The notes: generated from the letters alone by a model not told the origin. Shown: positions 1 through 7,619, numbered from the stretch's first letter. The stretch is 17,618 nucleotides of DNA from Thermoplasmata archaeon (GCA_030040625.1 JASHTI010000019.1:1-17618); one strand, 5' to 3'. Numbers and translations are program-made.

Positions 1-2
1 AG

Positions 3-197
3 ACCGAGCCGCGCGCGCGAGTCGAGGCGGGGCTCGCGGCGGCCGTCTACGCCGCCGAGCACGGGGTCAGCATCGTCCGGACCCACGACGTCGGACCCAC
101 GGTCCGGGCGCTCCGGCTGTGGGAGCGGCTCGAGGCGGAGCGGCGGCGCTCCCCGCAGAGCGGCGAAGGCCGCGCGGGGGCCGAACCGACCCTCTAG
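3..197 (+). CDS. folP: Dihydropteroate synthase, C-terminal end (partial)
   Basis: The reading frame is open from the left edge of the window to the TAG at 195-197, so only the last 64 residues of the protein are present. The segment AAVYAAEHGVSIVRTHDV followed by a helix ending LRLWERL matches the end of the dihydropteroate synthase TIM barrel, where the last strand carries the (I/V)xRxHDV motif that binds the pterin diphosphate substrate. The family condenses p-aminobenzoate with a hydroxymethyl-pterin diphosphate; in archaea related proteins also serve tetrahydromethanopterin-type cofactor synthesis, so the exact substrate is open. The last 20 or so residues are a charged, low-complexity tail. 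The gene converges on the methyltransferase gene with only 9 bases between the stop codons. The family assignment rests on a short segment. Confidence 0.72.
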   Translation, partial: TEPRARVEAGLAAAVYAAEHGVSIVRTHDVGPTVRALRLWERLEAERRRSPQSGEGRAGAEPTL

Positions 198-206
198 CCC
201 CCGCGA

Positions 207-971
207 CTAGCGGCGCGCGTAGAGGATCCCGTTCTCGAGATGGCGCCAGACGACGTCCACCGTGGCGAAGCCGGCGCGGCGGAGGCCGAGGACGTGGGTG
301 GAGAGCGACGGGTCCGGGTGCTCCGGATGCTGGCTCTGGCGGCGCGCGCGTTCGACGAAGAGCGGGGCGAGCTCGGGGTCCTTCTCGGCGGCCGCCCACC
401 ACCGGTGCCAGCCGGCCCACTCGCTGTCGACGCGGGCGCCGCGGAAGTGGACGCGCCGGACCCGCTCGCTGAGCCGGGCGAGATCGGGGCGCTCCGGCGA
501 CCAGGGGAGGCGGTCCCCGTTCAGGAAGATCCCGCCGCGCCGGAGCAGTCCTCCGAGGTCGCGGTACAGGCGCAGCAGGGGCCGGCGTTCGAGCCAGTGG
601 AGCGCGGTGGTGCTCAGCGCGACGTCGAACCGGCGGAACGGCATCTCCCGCTCCCAGCCGGGGCTCCCGAGCCGGGCGTCGACCCAGTGGAGCCGGCCGC
701 CGAACGTGCCGAGGGCCCCCCGGCCGACCCGCAGGACGACCGGGTCGTAGTCGACGGCGACGCACCGGGCCTTCGGGAACCGGTGGAGGAGCCGCGCCGA
801 GAGCGCGCCGGGGCCGCTCCCGAGGTCGAGCGCGGTGAACCGCGCCGGCAGGCTCGCCTGGACGAGGTCCAGCATCGCCGTGAAGCGCGCCTCGCGCGTC
901 GGGTTGAAGCTCTCCTGCTGGGTCTCCCAGCGCCGGTACCAGCGCTTCCAGTGCGACGGGCCCGCGGCCAT
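207..971 (-). CDS. Class I SAM-dependent methyltransferase
   Basis: This 254-residue protein begins with ATG at 971, 24 bases after the stop of the upstream zinc-ribbon gene, and no better start is seen. Residues 47-55 (ALDLGSGPG) are motif I, the glycine-rich SAM loop; D74 in VAVDYDP is the acidic residue at the end of strand 2 that usually holds the SAM ribose; FDVALSTTALHWL is the motif IV region. The HWL pattern after motif IV and the overall length resemble trans-aconitate/ubiquinone-type small-molecule methyltransferases, but this fold is too widely shared to name the substrate. It is the last gene of the rps15-recJ-like-gyrA-zinc ribbon run and probably cotranscribed with it. No Shine-Dalgarno sequence is seen before the start. 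Confidence 0.85.
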   Translation of the reverse strand: MAAGPSHWKRWYRRWETQQESFNPTREARFTAMLDLVQASLPARFTALDLGSGPGALSARLLHRFPKARCVAVDYDPVVLRVGRGALGTFGGRLHWVDARLGSPGWEREMPFRRFDVALSTTALHWLERRPLLRLYRDLGGLLRRGGIFLNGDRLPWSPERPDLARLSERVRRVHFRGARVDSEWAGWHRWWAAAEKDPELAPLFVERARRQSQHPEHPDPSLSTHVLGLRRAGFATVDVVWRHLENGILYARR

Positions 972-995
972 CGGCGCTCGCAGGAGCGAGAGCGG

Positions 996-1178
996 TTACG
1001 ATTGGCGGTCGTCCGTCGGGTCCCGGGGCAGGTCCTTCTCGAGGACCAGCGAGCCGACGTAGTCGCACGCCAGGCAGTGGTAGACCTGGCCGACGATCTG
1101 GCCGGCGATCAGCGTGATCCTCGGCGACCCGCACTTCGGGCAGACGAGGACGCTCTTACGCCGGGGGCGGCGCGGCAT
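996..1178 (-). CDS. Small zinc-ribbon protein (60 aa)
   Basis: A short protein with two CxxC knuckles, C13-P-K-C16 and C35-L-A-C38, separated by 18 residues, the spacing of a rubredoxin-like or TFIIS-like zinc ribbon. The basic N-terminus (MPRRPRRK) could contact nucleic acid. The frame is open further upstream, but that part lies inside gyrA and is arginine/proline-rich shadow sequence. ATG at 1178 gives a compact protein and overlaps the end of gyrA by 23 bases in another frame, which suggests translational coupling. Small zinc ribbons of this kind are common in archaea and mostly uncharacterised. The position directly behind gyrA hints at an accessory nucleic-acid role, but this is inference only. 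Confidence 0.82.
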   Translation of the reverse strand: MPRRPRRKSVLVCPKCGSPRITLIAGQIVGQVYHCLACDYVGSLVLEKDLPRDPTDDRQS

Positions 1179-3768
1179 CGTCCTCCTCGTCGTCCGTCGG
1201 CTCCGGCCCGGCCCCCTCGGCTCCGTCCCCGTCCTCTTCGGCGTCCGGCGCCACGGCGGGCGGGCCCGGGGAGGGCGCGGGGCCCGGCGTTTCGCCGGGC
1301 GCATCGACCGAGGGCTCGAGGGCCGTCGCGTCGCGCACCTCGTCGCCCTCGTCCAGACGGATCACCCGGACCCCGAGCGTGTTGCGCGCCTGGACGCGGA
1401 TGCTGGCGACGGCCGTGCGGATCGTCACGCCCCGCTGCGTCGTGACGAGCAGCTCCGACGCCTCGGTGGTCGGCAGCACGGCGACGACGTCGCCGTTGCG
1501 GTCGCCCGTCCGGATCGTCCGGACCCCCTTCGCCCCGCGGGCCGTCTTGCGGTAGTCCTCGACCGGGCTGCGCTTGCCGTAGCCGGTCGTCGTGAGCGAG
1601 AGGAGCGTCGGGAAGCGGCCGCTCACGGGCGCCATCGCCACGAGCCGGTCGCCCTTCGCGTCCGAGAGACGGACGCCGATGACCCCGTACGTCGCGCGCC
1701 CCATGGGCCGGACCTCGCTCACCGGGAAGCGGACGAGCTGGCCGGCGGCGGTCGCCAGGATGATCTCGGTCGCCTCGCCGGTGACGTGGGCGACGTCCAC
1801 GAGCTCGTCGCCCTCCTCGAGGAGGATCGCCTGGATCCCGCTGACCCGGATGTTCTGGAACTGGTCGAGCTGCGTGCGCTTGACGGTGCCGCGCCGGGTC
1901 GCGAAGAAGAGCGCCCCGTCGCCCTCCAGGCCCCGGAGCGGGAGGAGGGTCCGCACCCGTTCGCCGTCCTTCAGGCGCGGGAGGAGGTTGATCAGCGCCT
2001 TTCCCTTGGAGTGTCGGCTCCCTTCCGGGAGCTCGTAGGCCTTGAGCTGGTAGACGCGGCCGAGGCTCGTGAAGAACAGGACGTCGTCGTGGGTCCGGGT
2101 GACGAACTGCCGGGTGACGATGTCCTCCTCCTTCGTCTCCATCTGGACGAGCCCGCGCCCGCCGCGGCGCTGGCGGCGGTACTGCTCGAGCGGCAGGCGC
2201 TTGATGTAGCCGTCCCGGGTGACGAGGACGACGACCTCGGTGTCGGGGATCAGGTCCTCGAGCGACCGCTCGGTGAACCCCGGGACGATCCGCGTGCGCC
2301 GCTCGTCGCGGAACCGCTCGCGGACGTCGCGCAGCTCCGCGACGATCCATCCGTCCAGCCGCACCGGCGAGCCGAGGACCTCGCGCAGGTCGGCGGCGAA
2401 CGCCTCCTTCTCCGCCTTCTCCTTCTCGATCGCCTCGCGCTCCAGCGCGGTGAGCCGCGCGAGCCGGAGGTCGAGGATCGCCTTCGCCTGCTCGCTGGAG
2501 AGCAGGAAGCGGCCCATCAGACCGGCCTCGGCGGTCGCCGGGTCCTTCGAGCGCCGGATGAGCCGGATCACCTCGTCGATGTGGTCGATCGCGGTGAGGA
2601 ACCCCTCGAGCAGGTGGAGCCGCTCCTCGGTCTTCTTCAGGTCGAAGGTCGCCCGACGGCGCAGCGTCTCCCGCCGGTGCTGCAGGTGGTGGAGCAGCAG
2701 CTCCTTCAGCCCGAGGACCTTCGGTCGGCCGTCGACCAGGCAGAGGTTGATCACGCCGAAGCTCGTCTCGAGCGGCGTGTGCTCGTAGAGCCGGTTGAGG
2801 ACGATCTCCGCCGGCGCGTCCCGGCGCAGCTCGAGGACGACGCTCGTGCCGTTGCGGTCCGACTCGTCCCGAAGGTCGGTGACGCCGTCCAGCCGCTTGG
2901 TCTTGACGAGGTCGGCGATCAGCTCGAGCAGGCTCGACTTGTTGACCTCGTAGGGGATCTCGGTGATCACGATCTCGTCGCGGCCGCCGCGCTCCCGGGG
3001 CTCCGCCCGGCCGCGGAGGTGGAGCATCCCGCGGCCGGTGGCGTAGGCCTCCCGGATCCCCTCCGCCGACAGGAAGCCGCCGGTCGGGAAATCCGGGCCG
3101 GGGACGATCGCCATCAGCTCGTCGAGCGACGCCTCGGGGCGCTCGAGCAGCAGCAGCAGCGCGTCGACGACCTCCGCGAGGTTGTGGGGCGGCATGTTCG
3201 TCGCCATGCCGACCGCGATGCCGGCCGAGCCGTTGACGACGAGATTCGGGATCTTCGAGGGAAGGACGAGCGGCTCCTTCAGCGACCCATCGAAGTTGTC
3301 CATCCAGTCGACCGTCTCCTTCTCCAGGTCGGCGAGCAGCTCCTCGGCGAACGGGGAGAGCCGCGCCTCCGTGTACCGCATCGCGGCCGGCGCGTCGCCG
3401 TCGATCGAGCCGAAGTTCCCCTGTCCGTCGATCAGCGGATAGCGCAGGCTGAACGGCTGCGCCATCCGCACGAGCGCGTCGTAGACGGCGAGGTCGCCGT
3501 GCGGGTGGTACTTCCCGAGGACCTCGCCGACGGTCCGCGCGCTCTTGCGGTACGGCTTGTCGTGCGTCGCGCCGGACTCCCACATCGACCAGAGGATGCG
3601 GCGCTGGACCGGCTTCAGGCCGTCCCGGCCGAGCGGGAGCGCCCGCCCGACGATGACGCTCATCGCGTAGTCGAGGTAGGAGCGGTGCATCTCCACCTCG
3701 AGCGGGCGGTCGCGCAGCCGCTCGGGCGCCCCCGGTTTGGCGGGCGCCGCCTCGGGACCGGCCGTCAC
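1156..3768 (-). CDS. gyrA: DNA gyrase subunit A
   Basis: An 870-residue GyrA, close to the bacterial length of about 875. It is the DNA breakage-reunion subunit of a type IIA topoisomerase that introduces negative supercoils with GyrB. Visible landmarks are the winged-helix breakage domain with KYHPHGD at 86-92, the catalytic tyrosine Y132 in AMRYTEARLS, the tower and coiled-coil region at about 350-500, and the GyrA box QRRGGRG at 533-539. That box marks true gyrase rather than topoisomerase IV and starts the DNA-wrapping pinwheel. The last 50 residues are an acidic, proline-rich tail. Residue L93 occupies the place of E. coli Ser83, while D97 (E. coli Asp87) is kept. The start is GTG at 3768, overlapping the TGA of the upstream nuclease gene as GTGA. 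The open frame continues to 4314, but that part overlaps the nuclease gene. gyrB is not adjacent. Archaeal gyrases are thought to derive from bacteria by ancient transfer. Confidence 0.97.
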   Translation of the reverse strand: MTAGPEAAPAKPGAPERLRDRPLEVEMHRSYLDYAMSVIVGRALPLGRDGLKPVQRRILWSMWESGATHDKPYRKSARTVGEVLGKYHPHGDLAVYDALVRMAQPFSLRYPLIDGQGNFGSIDGDAPAAMRYTEARLSPFAEELLADLEKETVDWMDNFDGSLKEPLVLPSKIPNLVVNGSAGIAVGMATNMPPHNLAEVVDALLLLLERPEASLDELMAIVPGPDFPTGGFLSAEGIREAYATGRGMLHLRGRAEPRERGGRDEIVITEIPYEVNKSSLLELIADLVKTKRLDGVTDLRDESDRNGTSVVLELRRDAPAEIVLNRLYEHTPLETSFGVINLCLVDGRPKVLGLKELLLHHLQHRRETLRRRATFDLKKTEERLHLLEGFLTAIDHIDEVIRLIRRSKDPATAEAGLMGRFLLSSEQAKAILDLRLARLTALEREAIEKEKAEKEAFAADLREVLGSPVRLDGWIVAELRDVRERFRDERRTRIVPGFTERSLEDLIPDTEVVVLVTRDGYIKRLPLEQYRRQRRGGRGLVQMETKEEDIVTRQFVTRTHDDVLFFTSLGRVYQLKAYELPEGSRHSKGKALINLLPRLKDGERVRTLLPLRGLEGDGALFFATRRGTVKRTQLDQFQNIRVSGIQAILLEEGDELVDVAHVTGEATEIILATAAGQLVRFPVSEVRPMGRATYGVIGVRLSDAKGDRLVAMAPVSGRFPTLLSLTTTGYGKRSPVEDYRKTARGAKGVRTIRTGDRNGDVVAVLPTTEASELLVTTQRGVTIRTAVASIRVQARNTLGVRVIRLDEGDEVRDATALEPSVDAPGETPGPAPSPGPPAVAPDAEEDGDGAEGAGPEPTDDEEDDAAPPPA

Positions 3769-5159
3769 GCGGTCGCCTCGGGTCGCGCGAGCTGGCGGCC
3801 GAGCTCCTGGTCGGCGACGGCGAGGAACCGATCGCGCGCGCCCGGCGGGATCGTCGCGCCGCTGGCGATGCGGTGCCCGCCGCCCTCGCCGCCGACGGCG
3901 CTCGCCGCCGTCCGGCAGACGGTGGCGAGGTCCATCCCCCGGTCGACCTGGGGACGGAGCCCGCGCGCGCTCACCTTCGTGGGCGCCTCGCCCATCTCCG
4001 AGAAGACGAACACCGGCCGGTCCGCCGGCAGTAGGTAGTTCATGGCGAGGCCCGCCTGGGTGCCGGCGAGCGGCATCTCGGGGCTCTCGAACCAGAAGAG
4101 CGAGGGCATCGCGCGGACCCCCTGCTCCTCGATCCGCCGGAGCCCCCGCATCACCCCGCGGCGCCAGTCCCCCTCCGTCGCCCGCGCCCGCTCGGCGGCC
4201 CCGTGGTCGCCGAGGCCGTAGGCGACGCCGACCCCGGGGACACCCATCCGGCCGGTGGCGGCCTGCAGGTTCGAGACCTCCTCGGCGTCCAGGCCCAGCG
4301 AGGGAACGAACCACCGCTCCCCGTCGATCAGCCCGGCGAGCTCGGGGAGGACGTGGTCAGCCTCGAGCCGGGCGCGGACCGCCGCGGCGAGCCGCTGCGC
4401 CTCCTCGGCGGTCAGCTCGCCCGGCGGGCGGCTCGGGTCCAGACCGAGCGTGCGCGCGAACCGCTCCGCCTCCGCGGGGCGGTCGGAGATCCCGCGCAGG
4501 AACGGATCGATGCTGCCGCTGAGCGCCTCGCCGACGGAGCGGCCGAAGAGCCCGAGCCCCCGGCGGCGCTCGAGGAGGCCCTGGCGGCGGGCTTCGTCGA
4601 CGAGCGTCGCGTTCAGACCGCGGAACCCGCCGACGTGCTGACGGTCGTGGATCGCACCGGAGAGCCCCCAGACGGCGTTGTCCCAGTTCGCCGGGTCGAG
4701 GAAGACGGTGAACAGCCAGCTGAGGGTCGCCGCGCACATCTCGTCCATCCCGTCGACGCCCCAGTCGAGCGGATTGACGAACGCGACGTGCGGGGGCAGC
4801 TTCGGCGGCTCCGGGACCCCGGGGTACCGGTGGTGGTCGAGGACGACGATCGGATGGGGGTGTTCCGGGAAGAGGTCGAGCCAGCTCGCGCCGGTGTCGG
4901 TGACGAGGATCGGACCCGGGGTCGCCCGGGAGAGGGCGGCGAACCGCTCCCGCTCCACGCCGAAGAGCGGCGTCGCCTGGGCCGGGTAGCCGAGCCGGGC
5001 GAAGGCGCGCAGGAGCGCCGAGGCGGCGGCGATCCCGTCACCGTCGTAGTGGTAGACGATCCGCCAGCGGCGCGGGTGGCCGAGGACGAGCCCCCGGGCC
5101 TTCGCGAACTCTTCCGGATAGCGCGGGTGGGGAACGAACGCCTCGGGACCCGAGGCCAT
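3765..5159 (-). CDS. RecJ-like DHH phosphoesterase / ssDNA exonuclease
   Basis: A 464-residue archaeal RecJ-like protein. Motif I is HYDGDGIAA (D39, D41), motif II is ILVTDTG (D88), motif III is LDHH (D108-H109-H110), and the C-terminal DHHA1 domain carries GGGH at 426-429. Together these are the two-metal active site and nucleic-acid-binding subdomain of the family. Related archaeal proteins are 5'-3' single-strand exonucleases, and some (GAN) bind the replicative helicase cofactor GINS as Cdc45-like partners. Which of these roles applies cannot be told from sequence alone. ATG at 5159 is chosen because it shares one base with the TGA of rps15 (TGATG). The open frame extends to 5543, but that part is a shadow of rps15. 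The rps15-recJ-like neighbourhood is widespread in euryarchaea. Here gyrA follows with a 4-base overlap. Confidence 0.93.
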   Translation of the reverse strand: MASGPEAFVPHPRYPEEFAKARGLVLGHPRRWRIVYHYDGDGIAAASALLRAFARLGYPAQATPLFGVERERFAALSRATPGPILVTDTGASWLDLFPEHPHPIVVLDHHRYPGVPEPPKLPPHVAFVNPLDWGVDGMDEMCAATLSWLFTVFLDPANWDNAVWGLSGAIHDRQHVGGFRGLNATLVDEARRQGLLERRRGLGLFGRSVGEALSGSIDPFLRGISDRPAEAERFARTLGLDPSRPPGELTAEEAQRLAAAVRARLEADHVLPELAGLIDGERWFVPSLGLDAEEVSNLQAATGRMGVPGVGVAYGLGDHGAAERARATEGDWRRGVMRGLRRIEEQGVRAMPSLFWFESPEMPLAGTQAGLAMNYLLPADRPVFVFSEMGEAPTKVSARGLRPQVDRGMDLATVCRTAASAVGGEGGGHRIASGATIPPGARDRFLAVADQELGRQLARPEATA

Positions 5160-5614
5160 CACTCCACCTGGAGCGCCGCCCCGGCGGCCGAATACCGCCA
5201 GCTCTCCGGGATCCGCTTGTGCTGCCGGTAGTACCGGGCCAGCCGTCGGATCCGAGACTCCATGAGGGTGAGGCCCCGCCGGTTCGCGAGGTCGTTCGGG
5301 TGGCCCTCCAGGTGGTGCTGGAGGTGGACGACGCGCTTGAGGAGCGCCTGGAGGTCGTCCGGGATCTCCGGACGGATGCCGGCCTCCGCGAGCACGGCGG
5401 CGAGGCGCTTGCCCGTCACCAGGCGCGCGCTGGGCACGCCGAGCCCATCGCGGAGCTGGAGCCCGACCTGGGCGGCCGAGCGGCCCCCCTTCGCGAGCTG
5501 GACGGCCTGCCCGATGACCTCCTCCGCAGAGGCGGTCACCCACTCCGGCCGGGTCATCGGGTACGGCTTGTGCGAGCCGGCCCGGCCCTTACGCCCGGAG
5601 TGAATCCGCGACAT
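5159..5614 (-). CDS. rps15: 30S ribosomal protein S15 (uS15)
   Basis: A 151-residue archaeal S15, longer than the roughly 89-residue bacterial form because of the N-terminal extension typical of archaea and eukaryotes (begins MSRIHSGRKGRAGSHKPY). The C-terminal half carries the conserved four-helix core, with HLEGHPNDLANRRGL and an RIRRLARYYR helix that bind 16S rRNA at the central-domain junction. ATG at 5614 is preceded by a TATA-like box 25 to 32 bases upstream and no Shine-Dalgarno sequence, which fits a leaderless mRNA. It heads the tightly coupled gene run with the RecJ-like nuclease and gyrA; its TGA overlaps the next ATG by one base. Confidence 0.97.
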   Translation of the reverse strand: MSRIHSGRKGRAGSHKPYPMTRPEWVTASAEEVIGQAVQLAKGGRSAAQVGLQLRDGLGVPSARLVTGKRLAAVLAEAGIRPEIPDDLQALLKRVVHLQHHLEGHPNDLANRRGLTLMESRIRRLARYYRQHKRIPESWRYSAAGAALQVE

Positions 5615-5638
5615 GGCCGCGTCTCGACCGGGGTGCCC

Positions 5639-5646
5639 TACTTAAC
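5639..5646 (-). promoter_or_regulatory. TATA-like box upstream of rps15
   Basis: On the minus strand this reads GTTAAGTA, an A/T island in otherwise GC-rich DNA. Its near edge is 24 bases from the rps15 ATG, the distance expected if transcription starts at or next to the start codon. It resembles the TTTAAGTA-like boxes of GC-rich euryarchaea. Called by eye. Confidence 0.5.
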
Positions 5647-5683
5647 GCTTGGTGCGCGGAGGCGCTCCGCCGGTCGCCGGTGG

Positions 5684-6034
5684 CTACTGGATGCGGTCGC
5701 TCTTCGCCACGGACTCGATCAGGAACTGCTTGCCTTCCGCGGTGATGCGGTAGCGGGCCGGCGGCGCCGCGCCCCGCGCCGGGCGGGGGCCGGGGGCCTC
5801 GGCCCGCACGAGCCCGTTGCGGACGAGCAGCCCGAGCGCGGTCGGCAGCTGGACCCGCCGCTCCTCGATCGCCCAGAAATCGCGCAGCGAGTAGGCGAGG
5901 TCCTGGAGGGGGAGCGCCTGGTCGTGGACCCGGCCCTCGTGGACCGACTCGGCGCGATTGAGCTGCTGGAGGATCGCGACGAACGTCGCGCGCACGGGAT
6001 CCGTCGCGGGGCCGGAGGCCATCGCGCTCTCCAC
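5684..6034 (-). CDS. Small winged-helix-like protein
   Basis: A 116-residue protein whose middle and end look like a winged helix-turn-helix: helices at about 14-30 and 42-55, a helix LPTALGLLVRNGLV at 63-76 typical of a recognition helix leading into the wing, then a proline/arginine-rich hairpin and YRITAEGKQFLIESV at 95-109, the strand-helix that ends many PadR/MarR-like domains. It may be a transcriptional regulator or another DNA-binding protein; the target is unknown. The start is set at GTG 6034 because a strong GAGGAGG Shine-Dalgarno stands about 7 bases upstream; ATG 6022 is the alternative. It is transcribed toward rps15 with a 69-base gap, and rps15 appears to have its own promoter. 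Confidence 0.75.
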   Translation of the reverse strand: MESAMASGPATDPVRATFVAILQQLNRAESVHEGRVHDQALPLQDLAYSLRDFWAIEERRVQLPTALGLLVRNGLVRAEAPGPRPARGAAPPARYRITAEGKQFLIESVAKSDRIQ

Positions 6035-6040
6035 GTCGGT

Positions 6041-6047
6041 GCCTCCT
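6041..6047 (-). promoter_or_regulatory. Shine-Dalgarno (GAGGAGG) for the winged-helix gene
   Basis: The minus strand reads GAGGAGGCACCGAC and then GTG at 6034. This is the clearest ribosome binding site in the window and decides the GTG start. A weak A/T patch (GATTATGA) directly upstream sits at a distance that would suit a leaderless start at ATG 6022, so the two signals disagree slightly. Confidence 0.5.
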
Positions 6048-6100
6048 CATAATCGACGCGGCGGCGTCGGGGATGGGCCGCCCCGGCCGGAGACCGGGGG

Positions 6101-6108
6101 TTTTTAGG
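6101..6108 (+). promoter_or_regulatory. TATA-like box for the Cys-rich protein/trpS unit
   Basis: TTTTTAGG, the only A/T run in this divergent intergenic region, lies 26 to 33 bases before the ATG at 6134. The spacing fits a leaderless archaeal transcript. It is preceded by a GC-rich inverted repeat (CCCCGG at 6081 with CCGGGG at 6094) of unknown meaning. Confidence 0.5.
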
Positions 6109-6133
6109 AAGGGCGCGGGGTACCCCCGGTCCC

Positions 6134-6442
6134 ATGGCCTGCACCTGCCGCAACCCGGCGCGCTGCCCGGTCTGCAACGCGTCGGTGCGCGTCCCGCTCT
6201 CGAACCTGGAGACGAGCTCGGGGGCGGCGATCCTCGTCGACAAGTTCGCCCGCCGTGACTCGTCGTCCTCCCGCGAAGGGCTGCGGCGCCTCATCGAGGG
6301 GTGGGCGACCTGCCCGGCGTGCGGCCACTCGATCCACGTCGAGCACTCCCGCTCCTGCGTCTCGAGCGCGCTGACGTCCCTCGGGGTCCCCGCGATGGAC
6401 CGCGAGGCGATCCTCGCCCGCATCACCTTCCCCGAAGGCTAG
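6134..6442 (+). CDS. Small Cys-rich putative zinc-binding protein
   Basis: A 102-residue protein I do not recognise. It has seven cysteines: C3 and C5, then CPVC at 11-14, CPACGH at 60-65 and C75, with H65, H68 and H71 nearby. The two CPxC knuckles could bind one zinc in a split treble-clef or ribbon, or two separate metals. It begins at an ATG just downstream of a TATA-like box, shows strong G/C third-position use, and ends 12 bases before the trpS start, so the two are probably cotranscribed. A role with TrpRS is possible but nothing in the sequence proves it. Confidence 0.65.
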   Translation: MACTCRNPARCPVCNASVRVPLSNLETSSGAAILVDKFARRDSSSSREGLRRLIEGWATCPACGHSIHVEHSRSCVSSALTSLGVPAMDREAILARITFPEG

Positions 6443-6454
6443 GGCGGGCGATCG

Positions 6455-7600
6455 ATGCCCGCCGACGAGTTCGTCGTCACCCCCTACGAGGTCCGGGGGA
6501 AGGTCGACTACGACCGGCTCCGGGAGCTGTTCGGCACCCAGGAGCTCTCGGCCGAGCTCCTCGCCCGCCTCCGTTCGCTCGCCGGCGGGGAGCTCCACCC
6601 CCTCCTGAGCCGGGGGATCTACTACTCGCACCGGGACCTGGCGCCGCTGCTCGAGGCGCACGCCGCCGGCGCGCCGTTCTTCGTCTACTCCGGCCGGGGC
6701 CCGTCCGGGCCGCTCCACCTCTCCCACCTCGCCCAGTTCGACCTGTGCCGGTGGTTCCAGGAGCGCCTGCACGTGCCGATGTACATCCAGATCACCGACG
6801 ACGAGAAGTTCTGGTCGCGCGCCGGGCTCACGCGCGAGGAGACGCTCCGCTGGGGTCTCGAGAACCTCTACGACATCCTCGCCCTCGGCTTCGAGCCGAA
6901 GCGGACGCACGTCTTCTTCGACTCCCGGTCGATCGCCGCCCTCTACCCGCTGGCGATCCGGGTCGCCCGCAAGATCACCTACTCGAGCGTCAAGGCGGTC
7001 TTCGGCCTGGAGCCGTCGGCGAACATCGGCTGGATCTTCTACACCGCGCTCCAGACGGTCCCCTGCTTCTGGCCGTCGTGGGCCGAGGGGAAGACCGTCC
7101 GCTGCCTGATCCCGTGCGGGATCGACCAGGACCCGCACTTCCGCCTGACCCGCGACATCGCCGAGGGGCTCGGCTACCCGAAGCCGGCGCTGCTGCACAG
7201 CCGCATGATCCCCGGCCTGCTGGGGGAAGCGGCGATGTCGACGACGGGCAGCTCCGAGGACAGCGCGCTGTTCCTCAACGACCCGCCGAAGACCGTCGAG
7301 CGGAAGGTCCGCAACGCCTTCACCGGCGGCCGCGCGAGCGTCGAGGAGCAGCGCCGCCTCGGCGCGAACCCGGAGATCTGCTCGATCTGGGCGCTGTGGC
7401 GGAGCCGCTTCGCCGACTCCGACGAGCAGCTCGCGCGGCTGACCGCCGACTGCCGGAGCGGCGCGCTGCTCTGCGGCGACTGCAAGGGCCAGCTGCTCGA
7501 GCGGATCCACGCCTTCTACCGGACCCACGCGGAGCGACGCGAGAAGGCGAAGGAGTGGGCCGAGTCGGCGATCGTCACCGAGGCGCCGCGGCCGGTCTAG
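6455..7600 (+). CDS. trpS: Tryptophanyl-tRNA synthetase (archaeal/eukaryotic type)
   Basis: A 381-residue class I aminoacyl-tRNA synthetase that charges tRNA(Trp). The order of features matches archaeal and eukaryotic TrpRS: a GRGPSGPLHLSHL segment at 80-92 carrying the HIGH-like HLSH (88-91), IQITDDEKF at 111-119, a C-rich PCGIDQDPHFRLTRDIA region at 220-235 that recognises tryptophan and ATP, and an LGEAAMSTTGSSEDSALFL loop at 256-274 in the place of KMSAS. The usual first lysine of that loop is alanine here (A260). The C-terminal helical domain contains CGDCK, common in this type, and ends soon after it. ATG at 6455 is 12 bases after the upstream stop; the Shine-Dalgarno is weak. The gene converges with the TPR gene, 19 bases apart. 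Confidence 0.95.
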   Translation: MPADEFVVTPYEVRGKVDYDRLRELFGTQELSAELLARLRSLAGGELHPLLSRGIYYSHRDLAPLLEAHAAGAPFFVYSGRGPSGPLHLSHLAQFDLCRWFQERLHVPMYIQITDDEKFWSRAGLTREETLRWGLENLYDILALGFEPKRTHVFFDSRSIAALYPLAIRVARKITYSSVKAVFGLEPSANIGWIFYTALQTVPCFWPSWAEGKTVRCLIPCGIDQDPHFRLTRDIAEGLGYPKPALLHSRMIPGLLGEAAMSTTGSSEDSALFLNDPPKTVERKVRNAFTGGRASVEEQRRLGANPEICSIWALWRSRFADSDEQLARLTADCRSGALLCGDCKGQLLERIHAFYRTHAERREKAKEWAESAIVTEAPRPV

Positions 7601-7619
7601 CCGCCCGGCGTCGTCCGGC

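Noticed and set aside
1179..1304. Longer start for the zinc-ribbon gene
   Set aside because: The extra 42 residues are Arg/Pro shadow sequence within gyrA.
1114..4038. Very long plus-strand open frame (974 codons) opposite gyrA
   Set aside because: Its translation is low-complexity (Arg, Asp, Glu, Leu, Val) with no motif, as expected antisense to a GC3-rich gene; gyrA on the other strand is certain.
3769..4314. Upstream extension of gyrA by 182 codons
   Set aside because: Overlaps the RecJ-like gene in another frame and is Arg/Gly/Pro-rich; GyrA homology begins just after GTG 3768.
5160..5543. Upstream extension of the RecJ-like gene by 128 codons
   Set aside because: Lies entirely inside rps15 and is low-complexity; ATG 5159 overlaps the rps15 stop as TGATG.
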